This document shows positions 1 through 5,701 of a DNA stretch of 6,394 bases, in pieces. The DNA comes from Lachnospiraceae bacterium (lineage in GTDB: Bacteria > Bacillota_A > Clostridia > Lachnospirales > Lachnospiraceae). Location: positions 1 to 6,394 of the forward strand of contig JAFUEG010000139.1 of assembly GCA_017464045.1 (NCBI GenBank), in the 5' to 3' direction. The notes beneath the pieces are model-generated. The model did not search any database. It was not told the origin of the DNA and saw nothing but the letters and a program-made list of their open reading frames with translations. The translations under genes were made by a program, and so were the position numbers. Each line of letters begins with the position of its first letter. Positions within the stretch are counted from its first letter, which is position 1.

Positions 1-880
1 AAAATGCAAATCCGTTTTCCTCACAGGCTTTTCTCATAGCCTCTCTTAAGGATGAATTGGAAGCTACTCCTCCTGCCAGGGCTACACTTTTACAGCCATA
101 CGCTTTAGCTGCGTTAATTGAATTATCCACCAGTACATCTATAACAGCCTTTTGGAAAGAGGCTGCCACATCTGCATTATTTACCTCTATGCCCTTCATC
201 TGACAACCGTTCAGATAGTTAAGTACTGCTGACTTAAGGCCGCTAAATTAAAAGTCATACGAATCTTCCATATGTGCCCTCGGGAATTCTATCGCATGAG
301 GATTGCCTTCCTTGGAAAGCTTGTCTATCTTTGGTCCGCCCGGATAACCAAGACCGATTGCACGGGCAACCTTGTCAAAGGCTTCGCCTGCCGCATCATC
401 TCTGGTTCTTCCGACTATCTCATATTTGTTGTAATCAAGCACGTGCACAAGATGGGAATGTCCGCCTAATGCAACCATACACATATAATGTGGTTTCAGG
501 TCGGGATTTTCAATATAGTTTGCTGCTATGTGTCCCTCTATATGATGCACTCCCACCAAAGGTTTTTTCTTGGTATAAGCAATTGCCTTTGCAGCACTTA
601 CTCCAACTAAAAGAGCCCCGACAAGACCGGGGCCATAGGTTACTGCTACTGCATCTATATCATCCCAGCTAACGCCCGCTTCCTTTATGGCAGCTCTTAT
701 TACCTGATTTACTTTTTCAACATGTTTTCTGGAAGCAATTTCAGGAACCACTCCACCGTATAATTTGTGAAGTTCTATCTGTGAATATATTATATTTGAT
801 TTTACCTTTCTTCCATCCTCCACAACTGCTGCCGCAGTTTCATCGCAGGAGGATTCTATAGCAAGTATATTTATGCTCAT
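1..880 (-). pseudogene. tsaD: tRNA N6-threonylcarbamoyladenosine transferase TsaD, interrupted by an in-frame stop; 3' end beyond the window
   Basis: TsaD is the catalytic subunit (ASKHA fold) that transfers threonylcarbamoyl from threonylcarbamoyl-AMP to A37 of ANN-decoding tRNAs, working with TsaB and TsaE in the cytoplasm. The ATG at 878-880 opens with the family start [16 protein letters not shown]. The metal-binding HIEGH motif is at residues 113-117, a GGH motif at 139-141, and GEAFDK plus the GYPGGP loop at about 165-182. Codon 211 (248-250) is TAA where the family has serine in YDFSFSGLK. The same frame then stays open for 82 codons ([14 protein letters not shown]..., [12 protein letters not shown]) to the left edge, so this is one gene with a nonsense codon, not two. 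Only 210 of the usual roughly 335-345 residues would be made, without the C-terminal metal ligand and nucleotide contacts. No Shine-Dalgarno precedes a restart codon after the stop. Residue 138 is Leu where SGGH(T/S) has Ser. A GAAAGG lies 8 nt before the start. Identity is very secure; whether the stop is biological is open. Confidence 0.9.
248..250 (-). other. Premature TAA stop inside tsaD
   Basis: The plus-strand tta reads TAA on the coding strand, between the Phe codon at 251-253 and the Phe codon at 245-247. Flanking residues spell [15 protein letters not shown], and TsaD proteins have a conserved serine at this place. A single C-to-A change in TCA would produce it. No frame shift accompanies it. 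Confidence 0.93.
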
Positions 881-905
881 TTTCCGTGCCTTTCAACCAT
901 TATTC

Positions 906-935
906 TTTATATGTAAATATTGGACAGTATGTTCA
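906..935 (-). promoter_or_regulatory. Weak candidate promoter for tsaD
   Basis: On the minus strand a TGAACA (930-935; 4 of 6 matches to TTGACA) is followed after 18 nt by TATAAA (906-911; 5 of 6 matches to TATAAT). Transcription would begin near 899, about 20 nt before the tsaD ATG, leaving room for the GAAAGG ribosome site. The region is AT-rich, so chance matches are likely and this is only a candidate. Confidence 0.25.
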
Positions 936-939
936 TATT

Positions 940-1050
940 ACACACTTATCTTTCGCTTATTTGTATTACTCATATCTTGTGCTTATCCCGCGCTGATTTG
1001 TATTACTCATATCTTGCGCTTATCCCTCTCTAATCCGTACTACTCATATC
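940..1050 (-). repeat. Three-copy imperfect 37-bp tandem repeat between the DUF6715-like gene and tsaD
   Basis: Read on the minus strand, three head-to-tail 37-bp units start at 1050, 1013 and 976, each beginning GATATGAGTA. Copies 1 and 2 match at 30 of 37 positions. Copies 2 and 3 match at 28 of the first 32 and diverge in the last five. The first 18 bases of copies 2 and 3 are identical. Copy 1 holds the last six codons and the TAG stop of the upstream gene (ending DMSSTD), while copies 2 and 3 lie in the intergenic region. Since 37 is not a multiple of three, later copies fall in other frames and contain only tiny ORFs beginning MSNTN. There are no unique spacers, so it is not a CRISPR. 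Function is unknown; slippage duplication of the gene's end is the simplest origin. Confidence 0.85.
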
Positions 1051-1617
1051 CGGTGCGCCCCAGGCGTATATCTTCCAATCATCATTTTCCTTAATCAAAA
1101 CATAGACCACATACATATAGGACTTTGATTCTGAGGTATCAAGTGTAAGAGTCACCTCAAGTGCCGCCATCTCTCTGCCGTCCCGTTTATAATACTTCAC
1201 CTGACTTGCCTCCGGAAGCTCATAGACCTTATAGTTAAAGCCTTCCTCTTTCATCTTGGTTATATTTTTCTTTAGGTTGACAAGATTATCATTTTCAGTA
1301 TTAAACGCAAGTATCTCCTGTGAATACAGGTTCCTTACCTGCTGATTTAAAATTACCAGATCATCATCCGAAACTCCATCCCCATACATAAGCTTGAAAA
1401 ATCTGCAATGCATTTTTACTACATCACGGGGAGTCTTTGGATAATTACTTATGAAGTCATAGGTTTCAAGCTCATCTGTTTCTGTCTTGGTTGCTTCTTC
1501 CTTTCTTTTGGATGACCTGTTGCCCAGATGATTAAAATATATCAAAACAACTGCCACAAGAAAGATAGCAACTACTATAAATTTTACTGTTTCAAGAGAA
1601 CCTTTTTTCTTTTTCAT
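1030..1617 (-). CDS. Membrane-anchored protein of unknown function, DUF6715-like
   Basis: This 195-residue protein starts with a lysine-rich MKKKKGSLE segment. One hydrophobic helix follows at about residues 11-28, then a basic and charged linker (about 34-50), so it is probably an N-in, C-out single-pass protein with an extracytoplasmic domain of roughly 145 residues. There is no lipobox cysteine. The last part (about 140-190) alternates hydrophobic and polar residues and ends in DDWKIYAWGAPD, like the beta-sheet end of NTF2-like folds; that fold is inference. It resembles the DUF6715 proteins I associate with Lachnospiraceae, from memory only. The start is firm: AGGAGG at 1624-1629 lies 6 nt before the ATG. 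It sits between rnz (96-bp gap) and tsaD. Its function is unknown and the neighbourhood does not establish a tRNA role. Its final codons form the first copy of a tandem repeat. Confidence 0.8.
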   Translation of the reverse strand: MKKKKGSLETVKFIVVAIFLVAVVLIYFNHLGNRSSKRKEEATKTETDELETYDFISNYPKTPRDVVKMHCRFFKLMYGDGVSDDDLVILNQQVRNLYSQEILAFNTENDNLVNLKKNITKMKEEGFNYKVYELPEASQVKYYKRDGREMAALEVTLTLDTSESKSYMYVVYVLIKENDDWKIYAWGAPDMSSTD

Positions 1618-1713
1618 ACAAAGCCTCCTTATCCATCAGAAATTCAAACCCTTAATCAACACCCAAAAGCTTTTACGCAAAATCACCTAAACCTATTTTT
1701 ATCATCAAATGTT

Positions 1714-2622
1714 TTAATCCTCAAACTTAAGTTCCTTCTCCATTCTGTCCTTTCCCATAACCGCTCTTGGGAAAATGTCTTTAACCATATCCTCAAATTC
1801 TGCAGGTCTGTTAGTAGCCGGACTATAATGCGTAAGCCACATTTCCTTTACGTCTGCCATCTTGGCAAGATTAGCAGCCTCACGCATAGTCATATGCTTG
1901 TGCTCCTTTGCATTGGCAAGCTTATCATCCTCACCATACATACCCTCGCATATAAATAAATCAGCACCCTTGGCAAATTCTGCGATAGACGGTATCGGTC
2001 TTGTGTCTGTACAATAAGTACACTTAAGACCCTTTCTCGCCTCACCCATAACCATATCACTCGTATATTCTTTTCCCTCGTAGGTTACGGTCTCTCCCTT
2101 TTGAAGCACACTCCAGTAATTAACCGGAAGTCCCAAAGCCTTTGCCTTTTCAACGTCAAACTTACCGGCTCTGTCAAGCAGTATACTGTAGCCATAGCAG
2201 GTCACTCTGTGATTTACCTTAAAGGCTTCTATCTTAAGACCACACATTTCTATGATTTCGCTTTCCTTTTCAAGCTCTATAAATTTTATATCAAACGGAA
2301 GCTCCGGTGCGATAATTCTGAGAGAATTAACCACCTTTTCAAGTCCCTTTGGCCCTATCATGGTAAGCGGCTTGGTTCTTTCGGCGTTACCCATAGTTAA
2401 AAGCAGTCCCGGAAGTCCGCTTATATGATCAGCATGAAAATGTGTTATACATATAACATCTATCGGTTTAAAGCTTAAGCCTTTTATCCTTATTGAATTT
2501 TGTGTTCCTTCGCCACAGTCTATAAGTATGCTGCTTCCGTTATACCTCACCATAAGTGATGTAAGATATCTGTATGGAAGCGGCATCATACCACCTGTTC
2601 CAAGCAAGCATATATCCAGCAT
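1714..2622 (-). CDS. rnz: Ribonuclease Z (tRNA 3' endonuclease)
   Basis: RNase Z is a zinc-dependent metallo-beta-lactamase-fold endonuclease that cuts tRNA precursors after the discriminator base to free the 3' end for CCA addition. The 302-residue product has the usual length for the bacterial short form. The signature HFHADH is at residues 61-66. Further metal ligands are H138 (KVNHRV), D206 (YCTDTRP) and H265 (LTHYSP), and EHKHMT at 240-245 matches the family's HxT-type catalytic motif. The stretch at about 150-200 (GKFDVEKAKALGLP, then a flexible region) fits the exosite arm that grips the tRNA elbow. The N-terminus MLDICLLGTGGMMP is the normal start, and GAGGTGA lies just upstream of the ATG. 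All catalytic residues I can assess are intact. It lies 117 bp after rimI with a candidate promoter in between, so it may be transcribed partly on its own. Confidence 0.96.
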   Translation of the reverse strand: MLDICLLGTGGMMPLPYRYLTSLMVRYNGSSILIDCGEGTQNSIRIKGLSFKPIDVICITHFHADHISGLPGLLLTMGNAERTKPLTMIGPKGLEKVVNSLRIIAPELPFDIKFIELEKESEIIEMCGLKIEAFKVNHRVTCYGYSILLDRAGKFDVEKAKALGLPVNYWSVLQKGETVTYEGKEYTSDMVMGEARKGLKCTYCTDTRPIPSIAEFAKGADLFICEGMYGEDDKLANAKEHKHMTMREAANLAKMADVKEMWLTHYSPATNRPAEFEDMVKDIFPRAVMGKDRMEKELKFED

Positions 2623-2686
2623 GTCTCACCTCATAATTAAACTATCAAAATCTTTCAAATTTAAATCACTAAATTCCCATTTAATA

Positions 2687-2716
2687 ATTATATAATTACA
2701 ATCCTTTTTACATCAA
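2687..2716 (-). promoter_or_regulatory. Candidate sigma-A promoter for rnz
   Basis: In the 117-bp AT-rich gap after rimI, the minus strand has TTGATG (2711-2716) and, 18 nt later, a perfect TATAAT (2687-2692). The start site would be near 2680, giving a leader of about 58 nt before the rnz ATG. The -10 lies in a 14-bp palindrome (2685-2698), so TATAAT also reads on the plus strand. The AT-richness lowers confidence. Confidence 0.4.
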
Positions 2717-2739
2717 AATAATTTGCACTCATAAATCAT

Positions 2740-3276
2740 CTAATCAGCATCCGACAATTTACACTCATATATTATCGCGTCCTCAACCGGTGAATTATAA
2801 TACTCTTTTCTGACCGAAATATTATCGTACCCAAGCGCCTCATAAAGTCTTCTTGCCTTTATGTTACTCTGTCTGACCTCAAGGATACTTCTCACACAGC
2901 TTGGACTTATATAATCAAAATACTCCTTCATAAGCGCCCTTCCGATGCCCTTTCGCTGCATCTCCTGTGACACCGCAATTCTTAAGAGTTCTGACTCGTC
3001 TATAATTACATTTGCCATAAGATAACCGGCAAATATATAATCCTCTTCATCCACATAATTATCCTTATCGATAGCAATATGTGTATCATTGACCTTGTCG
3101 TAATCCGGTCCGCCCATAATAACCTTTATCCTGATATCTCCGTCAAGCCAAAATGCCGCAAATAAAACATTGTAATCCTGTTCTATAGAATCCGTTATGC
3201 TTTCGGAGGACCATGCATCTGAAAATGTCCTGCTTTCTATATCAGCAATATTTTCAATCAAACTATCTACGTCCAT
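2740..3276 (-). CDS. rimI: RimI-type GNAT N-acetyltransferase (ribosomal protein alanine acetyltransferase family)
   Basis: This is a GNAT-fold enzyme of the RimI family, which transfers acetyl from acetyl-CoA to protein N-termini, classically ribosomal protein S18. I chose the ATG at 3274-3276 (178 residues, MDVDSLIENI) because GAGGAG lies 4 nt upstream; a GTG at 3292-3294 would add six residues but has a poor ribosome site. The acetyl-CoA motif QRKGIG is at residues 107-112, after the beta-4 strand ELLRIAVS. It is followed by ILEVRQSNIKARRLYEALGY (about 131-150) and the typical ending RKEYYNSPVEDAIIYE. At 178 residues it exceeds the usual roughly 150, mainly through an acidic insertion at about 45-82. 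The gene overlaps the end of tsaB by 14 nt, suggesting translational coupling. A RimI next to TsaB is a very common bacterial arrangement, but the substrate here is unproven. Confidence 0.88.
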   Translation of the reverse strand: MDVDSLIENIADIESRTFSDAWSSESITDSIEQDYNVLFAAFWLDGDIRIKVIMGGPDYDKVNDTHIAIDKDNYVDEEDYIFAGYLMANVIIDESELLRIAVSQEMQRKGIGRALMKEYFDYISPSCVRSILEVRQSNIKARRLYEALGYDNISVRKEYYNSPVEDAIIYECKLSDAD

Positions 3277-3970
3277 CTTTCTCCTCTCGTTCACGTTCTG
3301 CCTGAGACTTTCTAAGATAAACCGGTTTTACATCATCGGCGCTTTCCGCCTTTCCTTCTTTCATATAAATCATGCCAAGCGCTGCGACACTTCCCGCTCT
3401 CTGTCTGTTTAAATGTGCCGGTGCAAAGTAAGCTTTGTTTTTTATTTTTTCTTCTATACGCTCTTTAAAAACAGGAATTCCGTCTCCTACAAATATAACA
3501 TCCCTATCCATGTCATTTATGATATCAATCAAGTCATTGATATCCATGGCATCCTGTTCCTTAAGAGTAATCATTTCCTCATCCTTAAATTCATATAACG
3601 CCGTATAGACCTGACTTCTTCTCGCATCAAGTATCGGACATATAAGCTTGTCGCTGCCCCACAGATTATACGCAAGTGCATGGCAGGTAGGTACTGCAAC
3701 TACAGGCTTGTCAAGTGCAAGTCCAAGTCCTTTAACCGTCGACATCCCTATCCTAAGTCCCGTAAATGAGCCCGGTCCTGCTGCAACAGCGATCCCGTCA
3801 ACACTGTCCAAATCAAGCTCCGTCATGCTAACCACTGCATCAAACATCGGAAGAAGAGTCTGCGAATGTGTCTTTTTATAATTTACCGAGTACTCCGCAA
3901 CAAGTATATCATCACAAGCGATAGCTACACTTGCCACCATACCCGAGCTGTCAAAACCCAAAATCTTCAT
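3263..3970 (-). CDS. tsaB: tRNA threonylcarbamoyladenosine biosynthesis protein TsaB
   Basis: TsaB is the non-catalytic ASKHA-fold partner that dimerises with TsaD and organises the TsaB-TsaD-TsaE complex forming t6A37 on tRNA. The 235-residue product has the usual length. It starts with the family strand MKILGFDSS and carries the signature AAGPGSFTGLRIG at about residues 63-75, then CPILDARRSQVYTALYEF at about 111-128. The C-terminus ends in PVYLRKSQAERERE, typical of clostridial TsaB. It lies 81 bp after tsaE, and its last 14 nt overlap rimI. The ATG at 3968-3970 is preceded by AAAGGAAA at a slightly long distance (about 10 nt), the weakest ribosome site in this cluster. Everything assessable is intact, in contrast to its obligate partner TsaD at the left end. 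Confidence 0.96.
   Translation of the reverse strand: MKILGFDSSGMVASVAIACDDILVAEYSVNYKKTHSQTLLPMFDAVVSMTELDLDSVDGIAVAAGPGSFTGLRIGMSTVKGLGLALDKPVVAVPTCHALAYNLWGSDKLICPILDARRSQVYTALYEFKDEEMITLKEQDAMDINDLIDIINDMDRDVIFVGDGIPVFKERIEEKIKNKAYFAPAHLNRQRAGSVAALGMIYMKEGKAESADDVKPVYLRKSQAEREREEKDGRR
3281..3286 (-). promoter_or_regulatory. Shine-Dalgarno that fixes the rimI start
   Basis: GAGGAG on the minus strand is separated by AAAG from the ATG at 3274-3276. It lies inside the last codons of tsaB. The alternative GTG at 3292-3294 has only weak complementarity upstream, so the ATG is preferred. Confidence 0.75.
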
Positions 3971-4051
3971 ATCAATTCATTTCCTTTATCAAAGTGCAAC
4001 AGAGTGCCTGACCTATCTGTCAAACCCACCTTATGTTGCATTATATTTATA

Positions 4052-4471
4052 TTATATATCCTCTATCGTAATATTTCTATAGTCGAAACCCTTTTCAACA
4101 TCTTTTGTGATGGTCACCTTTTTATAATGCGGCGGCAAAATGTCCTCTATAAGCTCGGCCCATTCTATAAAGCATACACCATCACCATCTATCTTATCAT
4201 AGTATCCTATCTCGTCCATCTCATCCGGATCACCTATCCTGTAAACATCAAAATGGTAAAACGGAAGTCTGCCCTCATGATACTCCTTAAGTATCGTAAA
4301 TGTCGGGCTGCTTATAGGCTCTTCTATGCCAAGTCCCTTTCCAAAGCCCTGCGAAAGAACCGTCTTGCCGGTACCCAAATCACCGTACAGGCAGTAAACC
4401 TCTCCCGGCTTGGAAGCCTCCGCCAACCTTACACCTATATCAAATGTATCCTCTCTTTTATAGCTATCCAT
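4052..4471 (-). CDS. tsaE: tRNA threonylcarbamoyladenosine biosynthesis ATPase TsaE
   Basis: TsaE is a small P-loop ATPase that binds the TsaB-TsaD dimer and drives its turnover in t6A synthesis. The 139-residue product contains the Walker A loop GDLGTGKT (30-37), the SPTF switch motif (55-58), FYHFDVYR (71-78) and the FIEWAE segment (101-106) with its characteristic tryptophan. Length and motif spacing are normal. The ATG at 4469-4471 follows the TGA of the YcxB-like gene by a single nucleotide and has AAGGGG about 8 nt upstream, so the two genes are almost certainly co-transcribed and probably translationally coupled. It is the first of the three t6A genes in transcription order. An 81-bp gap separates it from tsaB, where I see only a weak long-range inverted repeat and no convincing terminator. 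Confidence 0.96.
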   Translation of the reverse strand: MDSYKREDTFDIGVRLAEASKPGEVYCLYGDLGTGKTVLSQGFGKGLGIEEPISSPTFTILKEYHEGRLPFYHFDVYRIGDPDEMDEIGYYDKIDGDGVCFIEWAELIEDILPPHYKKVTITKDVEKGFDYRNITIEDI

Positions 4472-4472
4472 A

Positions 4473-5012
4473 TCATATCCCCTTGCCGGTCTGGTAGATT
4501 TTTAAGTTACTGCTTAGACGCGGCCTGTATTCTGCTGTGAACTGAACCGCAGTAGAAAGAATCCTTCCCTTATCCTTGCCAAGCTCTGAGGTAGGAATTA
4601 CAAATGCAGACATCGGTCCTGTATATATGGCAATCATACTTTTGGTAAGCATGATTCTTGTGATATCACTCCATTTTACATCCTGACTAAACTCTCCCTG
4701 ACTTATGGTTATGCCTTCACTTCCGAAGGTATAATCAAGCGGTGTCTTGTAGGACGGACTGGTTTTTAACTGTTTTTTTGTTTTCAGTGCAAGTGAAAGC
4801 GGATTTAACACAGTAAATGCAAGCGCCACAATTAAAAATATCACCTTATTGATTATCGAAAGCTTGTCCCATCCAAGCACAAGAATCACAATAGAACCGA
4901 GACTCAAAAAAAGTCCCAAAACTCCCATGATATTTCTGTAATTTGTATTTAATACATAGCTGTATAAAGCCTTAAATGTCATATTAACTGACTTTTTATT
5001 AATGTCCGTCAT
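4473..5012 (-). CDS. YcxB-like two-helix membrane protein of unknown function
   Basis: The 179-residue product has a short polar N-terminus, two hydrophobic helices at about residues 28-47 and 53-76, and a soluble C-terminal domain. It contains DYTFGSEGITISQGEFSQDVKWSDITRIMLTKSMIAIYTGP at about 93-133. The pattern of a strand pair, WSDITRI, then a strand ending in a small loop and FVIP is what YcxB-like C-terminal domains (PF14317 type, PH-like) show; this is a recognition from memory. Both ends of the protein are probably cytoplasmic. The molecular function of the family is not known to me. The ATG at 5010-5012 has AGAGGA a few nt upstream. It ends 1 nt before tsaE, so it is likely in the same transcript, but nothing links it to tRNA modification. 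A 101-bp AT-rich gap separates it from comEB. Confidence 0.8.
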   Translation of the reverse strand: MTDINKKSVNMTFKALYSYVLNTNYRNIMGVLGLFLSLGSIVILVLGWDKLSIINKVIFLIVALAFTVLNPLSLALKTKKQLKTSPSYKTPLDYTFGSEGITISQGEFSQDVKWSDITRIMLTKSMIAIYTGPMSAFVIPTSELGKDKGRILSTAVQFTAEYRPRLSSNLKIYQTGKGI

Positions 5013-5113
5013 GTTATCCTCTCATAAAAGATTTTCTAAGCATCCAACCAAATCTAATTTATCCATCTTTAACTTCGTGTTCATAATAATCTTATGTTTT
5101 ATTAATTCATTCC

Positions 5114-5596
5114 TCACAGCTCAAGTTCTATCTTCTTATGCTTATTTTCATAAGCCCTGTAAGAAACTCCCGCCATACCAAACATCTTTTTTGCCGCTAT
5201 GGTACTATCCGTATCCTGATATTTGTCCGAAAGATATATAACCTCTGTTATGCCTGACTGGATAATAGCCTTTGCACATTCATTGCACGGAAAAAGCGTA
5301 GTATAGCATCTCGCTCCTTTGAGATTGCCCGAACCGCGATAATTAAGTATTGCATTTAACTCTGCATGACAAACATAAATGTATTTGCTTTCAAGTGCTG
5401 CTCCCTCTCTGTTCCAAGGCATATCATCATCATCGCAGCCTGCCGGCATTCCATTATAGCCCATAGACAAAATTCTGTTATCGCTGCCGACTATGCACGC
5501 TCCAACCTGAGTGCCCGGGTCTTTGCTTCGCTCCGCTGACATTATGGCAATTCCCATAAAATATTGATCCCATGTAATATAATCGTCTCTTTTCAT
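5114..5596 (-). CDS. comEB: Deoxycytidylate (dCMP) deaminase, ComEB family
   Basis: This zinc-dependent cytidine-deaminase-fold enzyme converts dCMP to dUMP, feeding thymidylate synthesis. The 160-residue product shows the zinc and catalytic signatures HAELNAI (H77 ligand, E79 proton shuttle) and PCNECAK (C104 and C107 ligands). Upstream are SKDPGTQVGACIV (24-36) and GYNGMPAGC (46-54), the nucleotide-binding loops of dCMP deaminases. The ending (KYQDTDSTIAAKKMFGMAGVSYRAY) is typical of the Gram-positive ComEB group. AAGGAG lies 6 nt before the ATG at 5594-5596. The symbol reflects the B. subtilis name; a competence role is not implied because no other com gene is present. It follows lysC after 105 bp containing a hairpin. 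No clear promoter is visible, so readthrough or a weak promoter is possible. Confidence 0.94.
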   Translation of the reverse strand: MKRDDYITWDQYFMGIAIMSAERSKDPGTQVGACIVGSDNRILSMGYNGMPAGCDDDDMPWNREGAALESKYIYVCHAELNAILNYRGSGNLKGARCYTTLFPCNECAKAIIQSGITEVIYLSDKYQDTDSTIAAKKMFGMAGVSYRAYENKHKKIELEL

Positions 5597-5656
5597 ACCG
5601 GCTCCTTCTCATTGCATAAAAGCTTTAAACCTTCATAATAATCACATATATAAGCA

Positions 5657-5687
5657 AATACAGTTGTACGCTATGCACAACTGTATT
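5657..5687 (-). terminator. Possible terminator hairpin after lysC
   Basis: A perfect 11-bp inverted repeat (5657-5667 with 5677-5687) encloses a 9-nt loop, starting 15 nt after the lysC stop. On the minus strand the stem is followed by TTGCTTATAT, only a moderately T-rich tail. The stem is AT-rich, so it would be a weak intrinsic terminator or an attenuating or mRNA-stabilising hairpin. Confidence 0.45.
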
Positions 5688-5701
5688 CACAAATAACCGA
5701 T

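Noticed and set aside
1..247. A separately translated C-terminal TsaD half (split gene)
   Set aside because: The first in-frame ATG after the stop (197-199) has no Shine-Dalgarno and would leave out FSGLKSAV, part of the conserved fold. There is no spacer or shift as expected for a real split.
248..250. Genome-wide reassignment of TAA to serine as an explanation for the tsaD stop
   Set aside because: lysC, rnz and tsaE all end in TAA exactly where their families normally end, and other genes use TAG and TGA as stops, so the standard code is in use.
274..672. Plus-strand open frame of 132 codons opposite tsaD
   Set aside because: It is antisense to well-conserved TsaD sequence, has no recognisable motif and no convincing ribosome site.
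940..1050. CRISPR array
   Set aside because: The 37-bp units are directly adjacent with no unique spacers, are only imperfectly alike, and there are no cas genes.
3292..3294. GTG start for rimI giving 184 residues
   Set aside because: The ATG 18 nt downstream has a strong GAGGAG at good spacing, while the GTG has little upstream complementarity and the extra residues (MNERRK) are not needed by the fold.
3995..4040. Inverted repeat TGCAAC/GTTGCA between tsaE and tsaB as a terminator
   Set aside because: Only 6 bp of stem with a 34-nt loop and no T-run; easily explained by chance.
3866..4540. Long plus-strand open frame of 224 codons opposite tsaE and the start of tsaB
   Set aside because: It lies across two unmistakable minus-strand genes, shows no family resemblance, and has a low-complexity shadow-type composition rich in Ile, Tyr, Leu and Arg. 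It is a shadow of real coding sequence.
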